Assembly: GCA_030536565.1 (NCBI GenBank) | Contig: JAUNPT010000009.1 | Coordinates: forward strand, 1-29,912 | Source: Eubacteriales bacterium | GTDB taxonomy: Bacteria; Bacillota; Clostridia; Lachnospirales; Lachnospiraceae | Reading direction: 5' to 3' | Length of the DNA: 29,912 nt | Shown here: piece by piece, positions 15,151-23,847 of the stretch | Layout: each line of letters opens with the position of its first letter | Numbering within the stretch: position 1 is the stretch's first letter | Translations under genes and position numbers: made by a program | The notes under the pieces: model-generated | The model's database searches: none | What the model saw: the letters and a program-made list of their open reading frames with translations, nothing else | Told to the model about the DNA's origin: nothing

Positions 15151-16527
15151 ATGAGTAACACAAATGAAATACAGACAGAAAATAAGATGGGGGTTATGCC
15201 GATTCCCAAACTTGTGATAAATATGGCACTTCCGATGATTATATCTATGCTGATTCAGGCATTGTATAATATTGTGGACAGTGCTTTTGTGGGACGTTTT
15301 AGTTCTGAGGCACTGGAGGCAGTGTCAATTGCGTTTCCAATTCAGAATCTTATGATTGCAGTGGCGACGGGTACCGGGGTTGGTGTCAATGCTCTTTTAT
15401 CCAGACATTTGGGAGAGGGAAAAGGTGATGCTGCAAATCATACTGCCAACACTGGCGTTTTTTTAGCAATATGCAGTTATATTGTTTTTGCCGTAATCGG
15501 ATTAACAGTTATGTATCCATATTATGCAATGCAGTCGGATATTCATGAGGTTATTATATATGGTGAGGAATATTTATCTATTATAACTGTTGGCGGGATT
15601 GGTATTTTTGGTGAGATTATATGTGAAAGGCTTTTGCAGGCAACAGGAAGAACATTTTATTCAATGATTACCCAGGGTACAGGCGCAATTATAAATATTA
15701 TACTTGACCCGCTGATGATTTTTGGCTTTGGTGTGATTCCAGGCATGGGAGTTGCGGGAGCTGCGATTGCAACGGTGATAGGACAGACAGTTTCATTTAT
15801 TCTGGCTTTATATTTTAATATCAGGGTTAATCATGAAATTAATCTTAAGTTTAGGAAAATATTTAAACCGGATATGGACGAAATCAAAAGAATATATGCA
15901 ATTGGTATTCCATCAATTATTATGGCATCAATCACTTCATTTTTAACAGTGGGAATGAATCTCATACTGAAGAAATTTTCAGAGGACGCAATTACTGTTT
16001 TTGGTGTTTACTTTAAACTGAACAGTTTTATATTCATGCCGGTGTTTGGTCTTAATAATGGACTGGTTCCAATTCTTGCCTATAATTATGGCGCTGTCAG
16101 ACCGGACAGAATTAAAAAAACAATTAAGCTTGGTATGACAAGCGCCGTGTGCTATATGCTTGTTGGTCTGGCTGTTTTTCAGCTGATTCCAGACAAGCTG
16201 TTAATGATATTCAGTGCTAATGAGGCTGTTATGTCAATAGGTGTTGTGGCTTTAAGAATTATTTCCTTAAGTTTTACATTCGCAGGTGTGGGAATTGTCA
16301 GCAGTACGGTATTTCAGGCAATTGGAAATCCTATTCACAGCCTTTTAATGTCTGTTACAAGACAGCTTATAGTAATACTTCCTGCAGCGTATCTGCTTTC
16401 CCTGCTTGGAACCGTAGACGCGGTATGGTGGTCATATCCTATTGCAGAGGGAGTATCATTTATAATGTGTCTTGTTTTCTTAAAGAAAACCTTGAAGAAG
16501 GTAAGTGCCTTGAAACCAATTGTATAA
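15151..16527 (+). CDS. MATE family efflux transporter
   Basis: A 458-residue, 12-segment multidrug and toxin extrusion transporter of normal family length. Typical MATE segments include NMALPMIISMLIQALYNIVD at the start of the first helix and matching features in the second half (AIGIPSIIMASITSFLTVGM). The DSAFVGRFSSEALEAVS stretch after helix 1 is characteristic of bacterial MATE proteins. These exchange protons or sodium for organic cations, drugs or metabolites; the substrate is not predictable. GGAGG five bases before the ATG at 15151. It ends only six bases from the end of the convergent substrate-binding-protein gene. Confidence 0.9.
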   Translation: MSNTNEIQTENKMGVMPIPKLVINMALPMIISMLIQALYNIVDSAFVGRFSSEALEAVSIAFPIQNLMIAVATGTGVGVNALLSRHLGEGKGDAANHTANTGVFLAICSYIVFAVIGLTVMYPYYAMQSDIHEVIIYGEEYLSIITVGGIGIFGEIICERLLQATGRTFYSMITQGTGAIINIILDPLMIFGFGVIPGMGVAGAAIATVIGQTVSFILALYFNIRVNHEINLKFRKIFKPDMDEIKRIYAIGIPSIIMASITSFLTVGMNLILKKFSEDAITVFGVYFKLNSFIFMPVFGLNNGLVPILAYNYGAVRPDRIKKTIKLGMTSAVCYMLVGLAVFQLIPDKLLMIFSANEAVMSIGVVALRIISLSFTFAGVGIVSSTVFQAIGNPIHSLLMSVTRQLIVILPAAYLLSLLGTVDAVWWSYPIAEGVSFIMCLVFLKKTLKKVSALKPIV

Positions 16528-16533
16528 ATAAAC

Positions 16534-17559
16534 TTATTTGTTCTGCAGAGCGTCCTTGGAATACTGGGTTGTTACCAGCTTTTCATATGGAATCTCTGCA
16601 GTTACTTTACCTGCATCTTTTAAGATATCAAGCAGAAGCTCAAAGCTTTCTTTGGCAAAGACAGTGTCTTCTTTCCATGTATCCTGACTGCTGTACCTTT
16701 CCACAATGGCGGTAATTGTTGCGATATCAGTTTCCTTAAACTGTGGGGCAATTACATTAGCTATTTCTTCACTGGAATGTGAGTTTACATAGTCAAGGCC
16801 TTTTTGGATTGCGTTTGTAAAGGACTGGACTATTTTCGGATTCTTTTTTAAATAGCTTGATTTAACACAATATGCAGTGTAAGGGACATATCCGCTTTCA
16901 GTTCCAAGAGAAGATACCACATATCCGCTGTTTTGCTGTTCAAGTAAGGTGGCTGATGGTTCAAATTCAATTGTATAGTCGCCTATACCAGAGGTAAAGG
17001 CGGCTGAGGTAGAACCAAAATCTACATTTTGAATAATATTAAGATCTTCTTTAGGAGAGATGCCGTGCTTTTTAAGTATATACTCGAATAACATTTCCGG
17101 CATACCGCCATCTCTGCCGCCTATGACATTTTTTCCCTTTAAATCTGTCCATTTGAAATCTGGCTCGCTGTTTCTGGAAACAAGAAAATTTCCGGCACGC
17201 TGGGTAAGCTGTGCAAAATTCACACAATAATCGCTGGAGCCTTCTTCATAAACATAGACAGAAGATTCTGAGCCCATAAAACCAATATCTGCATCACCGG
17301 AGACTAGTGATGTCATTACTTTGTCCGCACCGAAGCCTGTTACAAGCTCTAAGTCAATTCCCTCGTCCTTAAAATATCCCAGTTCAATAGCTGCATACTG
17401 GGGCGCATAAAATATTGAGTGTGCAACCTCGTTTAAAGTGATTTTTGTCAATGCAGCATTTGAAGTCTTTTCTGTCCTGTTTGGGGAGCAGCCGGCGAAA
17501 GAGCATATTAAAACCAGACACAAAAATAGTGACAGAGCTTTTTTTGATAAGTTTTTCAT
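16534..17559 (-). CDS. ABC transporter substrate-binding lipoprotein (NMT1/SsuA-like)
   Basis: A 341-residue periplasmic-binding-protein-like lipoprotein. It has a signal peptide with lipobox SFAGC (C24), then the NMT1/THI5/SsuA fold: HSIFYAPQYAAIELGYFKDEG, VTSLVSGDADIGFMGSES-like VMTSLVSGDADIGFMG, and GRDGGMPEM near the hinge. Members bind thiamine precursors, riboflavin, nitrate, sulfonates or taurine. GAGG five bases before the ATG supports the start. No permease or ATPase gene is adjacent, and no TPP or FMN riboswitch is visible in the 140-base divergent region upstream, so the ligand is open. It must share a transporter encoded elsewhere or act as a sensor. Confidence 0.85.
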   Translation of the reverse strand: MKNLSKKALSLFLCLVLICSFAGCSPNRTEKTSNAALTKITLNEVAHSIFYAPQYAAIELGYFKDEGIDLELVTGFGADKVMTSLVSGDADIGFMGSESSVYVYEEGSSDYCVNFAQLTQRAGNFLVSRNSEPDFKWTDLKGKNVIGGRDGGMPEMLFEYILKKHGISPKEDLNIIQNVDFGSTSAAFTSGIGDYTIEFEPSATLLEQQNSGYVVSSLGTESGYVPYTAYCVKSSYLKKNPKIVQSFTNAIQKGLDYVNSHSSEEIANVIAPQFKETDIATITAIVERYSSQDTWKEDTVFAKESFELLLDILKDAGKVTAEIPYEKLVTTQYSKDALQNK

Positions 17560-17702
17560 GTATACCTCAATTTTAGAATTAATTTATTATATAGTATGGC
17601 TGAAATGAATAATATGTGATACACTATTTATTAGTTTTCTATATGTGGAGATTTCAGCTGGTGAAAAAAGATTTGTAGAATAAGCATGGAGTGTATTAGG
17701 TT

Positions 17703-18482
17703 ATGAAGATAGATATGCATTGTCATACTAAGGAAGGTTCAATTGACGCTAAAGTGCCAATTGAGATGTATATTCGCAGGCTGGTGGAGCATGGCTTTGA
17801 CGGAATGCTGGTTACAGACCATAATTCTTATAATGGCTATAGAGCTTTTCAGAAAGCAGCGGGAAGGATTTTGCAGGAATTTCAAAGGCCATTTGTTGTG
17901 TTAAAGGGAATAGAATATGATACCAGAGACGGCGGGCATGTGATTGCAGTATTACCGGACTGTGTTAATTCTACAGCGCTTGAAGTAAAGGGAATGACTA
18001 TAGCACAGCTTGAGCATTTTGTCCATAACCTGGGTGGGATTATTGGAGCTGCACACCCGTTTGGAACTGGTTTTTTTGCTTTCATGAATACACATTTTGG
18101 AAAGAATAACCTTGAGTTTCTTCATAAATTTGATTTTGTAGAGTCTTTTAATGCGTGTACAAGACCGCTGGCTAATAAAAAGGCAGAGCTTATGGCAAGG
18201 ATTGTAAGAATACCGCAGACAGCAGGTTCAGATGCACATAAGGAAAATGTTATTGGAAAAGCATTTACAGAGTTTAACCATAATATCAGAAATAATAATG
18301 ATTTGATTCACGCAATTAAGAATGGCAAGCTTCAGGGGGCTGGTGGACAAGTTCATGATAAAATGCTTGAAAAGGGGAATCTGTTTGTTGAGAAGCTTGG
18401 CGTGATAGGATATTGGATATACAATAAGCTGGGTGCTTTGTGGAATATGCCTAAATTAAAGAAAATATTAAAAAGTCTGTAA
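17703..18482 (+). CDS. PHP-domain metal-dependent phosphoesterase
   Basis: A 259-residue PHP-domain protein. Metal-binding residues of the family are visible in order: H6 and H8 (MHCHT), D39/H40 (VTDHNS), E71 (GIEYDT), H79 (GGHV), H118 (AAHPF), and D177/H179 (GSDAHK). The known family includes nucleotidyl phosphatases, histidinol phosphatases and 3',5'-bisphosphate nucleases, so hydrolysis of a phosphomonoester or diester is expected but the substrate is not. The C-terminal 60 residues form a helical tail of unknown role. GGAG lies eleven bases before the ATG, slightly long. It is divergent from the binding-protein gene and precedes the chemoreceptor gene by 120 bases with a promoter between. 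Confidence 0.85.
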   Translation: MKIDMHCHTKEGSIDAKVPIEMYIRRLVEHGFDGMLVTDHNSYNGYRAFQKAAGRILQEFQRPFVVLKGIEYDTRDGGHVIAVLPDCVNSTALEVKGMTIAQLEHFVHNLGGIIGAAHPFGTGFFAFMNTHFGKNNLEFLHKFDFVESFNACTRPLANKKAELMARIVRIPQTAGSDAHKENVIGKAFTEFNHNIRNNNDLIHAIKNGKLQGAGGQVHDKMLEKGNLFVEKLGVIGYWIYNKLGALWNMPKLKKILKSL

Positions 18483-18521
18483 TAATATGGTAAAAAAGTA
18501 TTAATCGTGAGTAATTTATAG

Positions 18522-18549
18522 AAAAATGTGCTATGATTGATGACGATAA
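18522..18549 (+). promoter_or_regulatory. Candidate sigma-28 and overlapping extended -10 promoter of the chemoreceptor gene
   Basis: GACGATAA at 18542-18549 matches the sigma-28 -10 (GCCGATAA) at seven of eight bases, with AAAA at 18523-18526 (TAAA expected) 15 bases upstream. TGCTATGAT at 18529-18537 is also a good extended -10 for sigma-A, without a clear -35. Either would give a leader of 50-60 bases. The two readings cannot be separated from sequence. Confidence 0.45.
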
Positions 18550-18602
18550 CACATAGAACATTTGAAATATATAAATAGAGGATATCTACTTAGGAGGATT
18601 TT

Positions 18603-20012
18603 ATGTTTGGAAAGAAGAATACTGTCAGTAATTCAGCAGAAAAAGACCTTGCTCTTTTAATGGAGGCAATGGACAGAGTAATAGCGGGGGATTACGGGGA
18701 AATTGATGTTCAGGAGTTTTCTAACAGCGAATACGCTGATAAGTTTAATAAAACTATTAATGCATTTAAAAAGGCAAATAATAATTTTGTTATGAGACTT
18801 AATGAAGCTATGGAATCTATTGGCGATAATTCATATGTCAAGAAGACAATGGATCAGGTATTGTCACAGAGAAAATCAATTGATGATATGAGCAGTGCAA
18901 GCCAGAATCTGGAGCAGTCTATTGGTAATATATCAGATTCTATGGCAGCAATTCGTAATAATACGCATGAAATGCTTGCAGCTTCCCAGAATAGCACAGC
19001 TAATATGAATGAGAGCATTCAGGTGGTTAACGAATCATCAGAGAATATTTCTAAGATTAATGGACAGGTTCAGGAATTTAGGGATAAGATTGATAAGATT
19101 AGTGAGATTGTTGATATTGTAAAGAAGGTTGCCGCACAGAGTAATCTTCTTGCGCTTAATGCTTCAATCGAAGCAGCAAGAGCTGGTGAGGCAGGAAAAG
19201 GGTTTGCAGTTGTAGCAGATCAGGTAAGGCAGTTATCCAGTAATACATCGGAATCGGCAGAAGATATTGTAAAATATGTAGGCCAGTTAAAGACAGATAT
19301 AGATACACTGGCTGTGTCTATGAACGAGACAACGCTTAAGCTTTCAGAGGGTAATGAAAAGGTAGAGACATCTTTATCAGATTTGGAAGCGATGAATAAT
19401 CAGATGGTATCTATTAATGACTCTGTGGAGAGTATTTTCCATGATATTGATACCCAGTTAGATATAACAAAGGACTTCAGTAGTCAGGTTTCCAGCATAT
19501 CAGACAGTTATGCTGAGTTATCACAGGACTGCATGGAGCAGGGAACCCATGTTTATAAGATAGGCAGGTACATAGATACAGCAAGAAGTGATATGGTCAG
19601 AGGCTTTGCTGAGGTGACACAGCAGGATTGGCTGAGAATTTTCCAGATTGACCATTTTATTCTTATGTGGAGAGTTTATAATAATGCTGTAGGCTTTGAA
19701 CAGTTAAAGCTTACACAGCTAAACAATCCAGACAGCTGTAAGCTTGGTAAGTGGCTGGCAGCGCAGACTGACAAAAATATTACAGACTGCAGGGAATTTA
19801 GGGAATTATCAGATGCACATAAGCAGATACACAGATGGGCATGTGAATCATGGAAGGCAAAGGATAATGGTGATGTTGACAAAGCACTGGAATATTTCCA
19901 GAGGACATATGATGCCTTCTTTGTATATAAGGATAAGATTGCAGCAATGAAAGAAAGAATGAGACAGATAGGTTTTAAGGACGAGACGGAGATTGTAGTA
20001 TTCAGAAAATAA
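18603..20012 (+). CDS. Soluble methyl-accepting chemoreceptor with C-terminal CZB domain
   Basis: A 469-residue cytosolic chemoreceptor: no membrane segment and no periplasmic domain. After a short N-terminal helical region, a long coiled coil carries the MCP signalling tip with the conserved stretches SNLLALNASIEAARAGEAG and KGFAVVADQVRQLS. The C-terminal 130 residues are a chemoreceptor zinc-binding (CZB) domain, with expected zinc ligands H351 (IDHFILMW), C379 (SCKLGKW), H406 and H410 (DAHKQIH). TlpD-like receptors of this layout sense oxidants such as HOCl through zinc-bound cysteine, or zinc itself; the stimulus here is inferred. AGGAGG five bases before the ATG. No CheA, CheW or flagellar gene is adjacent. 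A terminator follows directly. Confidence 0.9.
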   Translation: MFGKKNTVSNSAEKDLALLMEAMDRVIAGDYGEIDVQEFSNSEYADKFNKTINAFKKANNNFVMRLNEAMESIGDNSYVKKTMDQVLSQRKSIDDMSSASQNLEQSIGNISDSMAAIRNNTHEMLAASQNSTANMNESIQVVNESSENISKINGQVQEFRDKIDKISEIVDIVKKVAAQSNLLALNASIEAARAGEAGKGFAVVADQVRQLSSNTSESAEDIVKYVGQLKTDIDTLAVSMNETTLKLSEGNEKVETSLSDLEAMNNQMVSINDSVESIFHDIDTQLDITKDFSSQVSSISDSYAELSQDCMEQGTHVYKIGRYIDTARSDMVRGFAEVTQQDWLRIFQIDHFILMWRVYNNAVGFEQLKLTQLNNPDSCKLGKWLAAQTDKNITDCREFRELSDAHKQIHRWACESWKAKDNGDVDKALEYFQRTYDAFFVYKDKIAAMKERMRQIGFKDETEIVVFRK

Positions 20013-20018
20013 TAACAG

Positions 20019-20050
20019 AGCAGGCGGGAATTATTTCTGCCTGCTTTATT
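20019..20050 (+). terminator. Intrinsic terminator of the chemoreceptor gene
   Basis: AGCAGGC (20019-20025) pairs with GCCTGCT (20039-20045); inner G-U, G-C and A-U pairs extend the stem. TTTATTTG follows. Confidence 0.7.
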
Positions 20051-20112
20051 TGTTCAAAACTTTGTGTTATTATTAACAAAATCAGAAACAGTATAAAAGG
20101 AGAAATGTGGGA

Positions 20113-21762
20113 ATGACAGAAAGCAGTAAGCCAGTATTTGTAATTGGTCACAAAAACCCGGATACGGATTCAGTCTGTTCAGCTATATGTTATGCAAGAT
20201 TAAAGTCAGAAATAACAGGTAATGAGTATATTGCCAAGCGCGCGGGACACCTGAATGAGGAAACGCAGTATGTAATGAACAGGAGTGGTGTTAATCCTCC
20301 CCAGTACATTAAGGACGTAAGGCCGCAGGTAAAGGACATTGAGATTAGAAGAACACAGGGTGTTTCAGATGAGCTTTCTGTCAGAAATGCGTGGAAGTTA
20401 ATGAAAAGCCTTGATGTTGTTACGCTCCCGATTACTGACAAAACTAAGCTGAAGGGACTTGTTACCATAGGTGATGTTGCGAGGTCATATTTTGAAATCT
20501 TTGACAGCAATATATTATCAACAGCAAAAACTTCGTTTAAGAATATTGTTGAGACTTTAGAAGGAACTGTTATTACTGGTAATAAAGATGAGATTTATGA
20601 AAATGGTAAGGTGCTTATTGCTGCTGCTAATCCGGATATGATGGAAAATTATATTGAGGAGAATGATCTGGTTATTTTGGGAAACAGGTATGAATCGCAG
20701 CTGTGCGCCATAGAGATGAATGCCAAGTGCCTTATTGTCTGTGATGGGGCAAATGTGTCTATGACTATACAAAAGATTGCACAGGAGCATAATTGTATTA
20801 TTATAGTTACCAGCTATGATCCATATACTGCGGCAAGACTTATAAACCAGAGCATGCCAATCCGGTTTTTTATGAAGAATACAGAAAGTCTTATTAAGTT
20901 TCAGACTAATGATTTCATAGAGGATATTCAGGATATTATGGCTAAAAAACGACATAGGGATTTTCCGATTGAAGATGAAAATGGTGATTATGTTGGAATG
21001 ATTTCCCGCCGGAATCTTATGGGGGCAGGAAAGAAGAAGGTTATACTTGTAGATCATAATGAAAAAAACCAGGCTGTGTATGGGATTGAAACGACGGATA
21101 TTCTGGAAATAATAGACCATCACAGACTTGGTGCGATTCAGACTATGTCGCCTGTATTTTTCAGGAACCAGCCATTGGGCTGTACAGCGACAATTATTTA
21201 TAAAATGTATAATGAAAATAAGGTGGACATAGATAAGAATACTGCACTGCTTCTTTGCGCAGCAATTATATCAGATACTCTTATATTTAAGTCACCTACA
21301 TGCACTGAGGATGATGTTGAGGCGGGGAAGGCGCTTGCAGCTATTGCAGAAATTGAGCCTGAGACATTTGGAAAAGAAATGTTTAAAGCAGGAAGCAATT
21401 TAAGCACTAAGTCACCAGAGGATATTATGTATCAGGATTATAAATGCTTTACTGTAAATGATGTTTCTATAGGAGTTGGTCAGGTTAATTCTATGAGTGA
21501 AGAAGAAATAAAAGACCTTAAACGACGACTTCTCCCATGTATTGAAAATGCAGTCGGCCAGGGTGGTAACCATATGGCATTCTTTATGCTGACTAATATT
21601 ATGACGGAGTCCTCAGAGGTATTATGTGCGGGAAGAAATGCGGCCGAACTTTTGGCAGGGGCATTTAATGTGGACATCAGGGATAAATGTGTTATACTAA
21701 AAGGCGTGGTTTCAAGAAAGAAGCAATTGTTTCCAGCAATTATGGAGGCGCTTCAGCAATAA
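20113..21762 (+). CDS. ppaC: Manganese-dependent inorganic pyrophosphatase with CBS and DRTGG regulatory domains
   Basis: A 549-residue family II (DHH) pyrophosphatase that hydrolyses pyrophosphate to phosphate. Metal-binding residues are H13, D17 and D19 in GHKNPDTDS, and the DHH motif is in EIIDHHRLG. Roughly residues 70-300 are an insertion absent from the 310-residue short forms: a CBS domain, a DRTGG domain and a second CBS domain. In characterised CBS-pyrophosphatases, AMP and ADP inhibit and ATP or diadenosine polyphosphates activate, so activity here is probably set by energy status. The ATG at 20113 has AGGAG at ten bases; a GTG at 20107 lies only four bases from it. It is followed by the methionine aminopeptidase gene after 55 bases. 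Confidence 0.95.
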   Translation: MTESSKPVFVIGHKNPDTDSVCSAICYARLKSEITGNEYIAKRAGHLNEETQYVMNRSGVNPPQYIKDVRPQVKDIEIRRTQGVSDELSVRNAWKLMKSLDVVTLPITDKTKLKGLVTIGDVARSYFEIFDSNILSTAKTSFKNIVETLEGTVITGNKDEIYENGKVLIAAANPDMMENYIEENDLVILGNRYESQLCAIEMNAKCLIVCDGANVSMTIQKIAQEHNCIIIVTSYDPYTAARLINQSMPIRFFMKNTESLIKFQTNDFIEDIQDIMAKKRHRDFPIEDENGDYVGMISRRNLMGAGKKKVILVDHNEKNQAVYGIETTDILEIIDHHRLGAIQTMSPVFFRNQPLGCTATIIYKMYNENKVDIDKNTALLLCAAIISDTLIFKSPTCTEDDVEAGKALAAIAEIEPETFGKEMFKAGSNLSTKSPEDIMYQDYKCFTVNDVSIGVGQVNSMSEEEIKDLKRRLLPCIENAVGQGGNHMAFFMLTNIMTESSEVLCAGRNAAELLAGAFNVDIRDKCVILKGVVSRKKQLFPAIMEALQQ

Positions 21763-21817
21763 TTATTTATAAAAATCATTAATAAATGTGCGATTATATA
21801 CACAGAATGGAGTAACA

Positions 21818-22690
21818 GTGAAGAAGTTAATGAAGGACGCACCCTGCTGGTGCCAGAGTGGTAAGCCTTATGGACAGTGCCATATGGATTTTGATAAAAA
21901 GATTGACATGTACAGAAGGAAGTTCCATAAGGTACCTCCAAGAAGTATAATAAAGAATGAAGAACAGCTTCAGAAAATGAGAGAGAGCAGTAAAATTAAT
22001 GTGGCTGTGCTTGACTATGTGGGTGAACATATACACGCAGGCATGACGACAGAGGAAATTGACCAGATGGTATATCAGAAGACAACACAGCTGGGGGGCA
22101 TTCCTGCCCCGCTTAATTATGAGGGGTATCCAAAAAGCGTGTGTACTTCGATTAATGAACAGGTATGTCATGGTATTCCGTCTTCAAGTATTCAGCTTAT
22201 TGATGGTGATATTGTAAATGTTGATGTTTCTACAATTTATAATGGATATTTTTCTGATTCATCAAGAATGTATTGTATTGGAAATGTGTCACCTGAAAAT
22301 AAGAGGCTTGTTGATGTGGCTAAGGAATGTGTTGAGCTGGGGCTTGCACAGGTTAAGCCATGGGGCCATTTGGGAGATGTTGCCCAGGCAATCAATGACC
22401 ATGCACAGGCTAATGGCTATACGGTTGTAAGAGATGTAGGCGGGCATGGAATCGGATTAGAGTTCCATGAGACACCATTTGTAAGCTATGTAATTAAAAA
22501 GGGAACGGGTATGCTTATGGCACCAGGCATGGTCTTTACAATTGAGCCTATGATTAACATGGGAACAAGTGACATCTATATTGATGAGAATAATGGCTGG
22601 ACAATATACACTGATGATGAAAAGCCTTCGGCCCAGTGGGAGATTATGGTTCTTGTCACAGAGAGCGGTTATGAGGTTATGAGCTGGTAG
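21818..22690 (+). CDS. map: Methionine aminopeptidase type I with N-terminal SEC-C motif
   Basis: A 290-residue enzyme that removes the initiator methionine from new proteins. Residues 9-22 form a SEC-C-type motif (C10, C12, C21, H22 in PCWCQSGKPYGQCH), a known N-terminal extension in some clostridial and other bacterial MetAPs that may aid ribosome binding. The pita-bread catalytic domain has the metal ligands in NVDVSTI and GYFSDSS (two Asp), GGHGIGLEFHE (His), FTIEPMI (Glu) and QWEIMVLV (Glu). I chose GTG at 21818 because GGAG lies five bases upstream and this start keeps the whole SEC-C motif; an ATG at 21830 is possible. It follows the pyrophosphatase gene. Confidence 0.93.
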   Translation: MKKLMKDAPCWCQSGKPYGQCHMDFDKKIDMYRRKFHKVPPRSIIKNEEQLQKMRESSKINVAVLDYVGEHIHAGMTTEEIDQMVYQKTTQLGGIPAPLNYEGYPKSVCTSINEQVCHGIPSSSIQLIDGDIVNVDVSTIYNGYFSDSSRMYCIGNVSPENKRLVDVAKECVELGLAQVKPWGHLGDVAQAINDHAQANGYTVVRDVGGHGIGLEFHETPFVSYVIKKGTGMLMAPGMVFTIEPMINMGTSDIYIDENNGWTIYTDDEKPSAQWEIMVLVTESGYEVMSW

Positions 22691-22715
22691 CATTTCTTTG
22701 CTTTTTTCATATACT
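22689..22715 (+). promoter_or_regulatory. Possible sigma-E-type sporulation promoter for cotJABC
   Basis: CATATACT at 22708-22715 matches the sigma-E -10 (CATACANT) at all but one fixed base. AGCATTT at 22689-22695 is a partial -35 with a 12-base spacer, slightly short. In B. subtilis the cotJ operon is sigma-E dependent, which is why this was considered. Confidence 0.35.
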
Positions 22716-22746
22716 ATAAGTGAATATATTTTAAGGTGGATTCGTT

Positions 22747-22902
22747 ATGGGATGCATCAACTATGACCAGGTTCAGGTGCCGGGAATGTGTTATGTTCCA
22801 TGGCAGCGCTGGCAAAAGATATATGAGCCGGGACCTGCATTACAGTGTGGAACACTGTTTCCTATTCTTAACAAGCCATTTGTGGGAGGCTGCAGATGGT
22901 GA
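22747..22902 (+). CDS. cotJA: Spore-coat-associated protein CotJA
   Basis: A 51-residue protein, short but clearly coding: good AAGGTGG site eight bases before the ATG, and the typical CotJA pattern of Cys, Pro and aromatic residues (MCYVPWQRWQKIYEPGPAL, GTLFPILNKPF). It ends in GGCRW. In B. subtilis CotJA is part of the inner coat layer and is needed for CotJC assembly. Its last seven bases overlap the start of cotJB. An overlapping frame in the same place starting at 22736 gives a meaningless protein and was discarded. Confidence 0.88.
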   Translation: MGCINYDQVQVPGMCYVPWQRWQKIYEPGPALQCGTLFPILNKPFVGGCRW

Positions 22903-23201
22903 ATCAGAATATGACCAGAAATAACGGAGGCTGTAACAGCTGCCGCAGAAACGACAGAAACCGTGCTATGAGCAGCATATATGAGCTGGGATTTGTGTTG
23001 ACGGAGGCTTTGCTTTATCTGGATACTCATCCAGACGATCAGGAGGCAATTGACTATTATGCTCATATGAAAGAAAAATATAAAGATGCAATAGAAAAAT
23101 ATGCCAATTATTATGGCCCTGTTAACATGACAAACATGACCAATGAAAACTACTGGATGTGGGTAGCAACGCCAATGCCTTGGGAAATGGAGGATTGTTA
23201 A
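22896..23201 (+). CDS. cotJB: Spore coat protein CotJB
   Basis: A 101-residue CotJB homologue. The first 26 residues are polar (Asn, Arg, Cys rich). The rest matches the CotJB family: YELGFVLTEALLYLDTHPDD, then an amphipathic helix (AIDYYAHMKEKYKDAIEKYA) and a C-terminus with NYWMWVATPMPWEMEDC. GGGAGG lies six bases before the ATG at 22896. It overlaps cotJA by seven bases and is separated from cotJC by one base, so the three are translationally coupled and presumably made in equal amounts for the coat. Confidence 0.9.
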   Translation: MVNQNMTRNNGGCNSCRRNDRNRAMSSIYELGFVLTEALLYLDTHPDDQEAIDYYAHMKEKYKDAIEKYANYYGPVNMTNMTNENYWMWVATPMPWEMEDC

Positions 23202-23202
23202 T

Positions 23203-23811
23203 ATGTGGAGTTATGAGAAAAGACTGGAATATCCTATTAACATCAAGCAGAAAAATCCTACCCTTGCAGCTATGATTATCAGCCAGTATGGTGGGCCGGA
23301 TGGTGAGAGCGCAGCCTCAATGAGATACCTGTCCCAGAGATATTCTATGAAGGACAGAAGGGTGGCTGGACTCTTGACAGATATTGGCACGGAGGAGCTG
23401 GCGCATCTTGAAATGGTCAGCACCATGGTTCATCAGCTTACAAGAGGACTTACAATTGAGCAGATAAAGGGTACGCCATTTGAGGCTTATTATGTTGACC
23501 ATACAGCTGCAGTCTGGCCGATGGCGGCTGGCGGAATACCATTTAATGCATGTGAATTTCAGTCAAAGGGAGACAGTATTACAGATTTAGTCGAGGATAT
23601 GGCAGCAGAGCAGAAAGCAAGAACGACCTATGATAATTTAATCCGGCTCACAGATGACCCAGATGTCCTTGAACCGTTAAAATTCCTGCGTCAGAGGGAA
23701 ATTGTGCATTTTCAGAGATTTGGTGAGGCATTATCACATGTGCAGGATTCATTGGATTCTAATAATTTCTATGCCTACAATCCTCAGTTTGATAAATGCA
23801 ATAAGAAATAA
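23203..23811 (+). CDS. cotJC: Spore coat protein CotJC, manganese-catalase-like
   Basis: A 202-residue ferritin-fold protein related to dimanganese catalase. Putative metal-site helices are in PDGESAASMRYLSQRY, TDIGTEELAHLEMVS, DMAAEQKARTTYD and REIVHFQRFGEAL: the Glu and His pattern of Mn catalase is retained. It lacks the longer C-terminal extension of true Mn catalases (about 260-300 residues). In Bacillus it is a coat component; peroxide scavenging is possible but unproven. GGAGG nine bases before the ATG at 23203. Confidence 0.92.
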   Translation: MWSYEKRLEYPINIKQKNPTLAAMIISQYGGPDGESAASMRYLSQRYSMKDRRVAGLLTDIGTEELAHLEMVSTMVHQLTRGLTIEQIKGTPFEAYYVDHTAAVWPMAAGGIPFNACEFQSKGDSITDLVEDMAAEQKARTTYDNLIRLTDDPDVLEPLKFLRQREIVHFQRFGEALSHVQDSLDSNNFYAYNPQFDKCNKK

Positions 23812-23847
23812 TTATTTAACAATAAAATATATTAAAAATGGAGAACT

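Noticed and set aside
17560..17702. Possible riboswitch upstream of the NMT1-like binding protein
   Set aside because: Looked for TPP (thi-box) and FMN core motifs on the minus strand and found none.
20557..21123. 188-codon open frame on the minus strand inside the pyrophosphatase gene
   Set aside because: It is antisense to the CBS/DRTGG region, with no start signal and composition unlike real proteins here.
22736..22924. Open frame overlapping cotJA in another phase
   Set aside because: The CotJA frame has the ribosome binding site and family motifs; this one does not.
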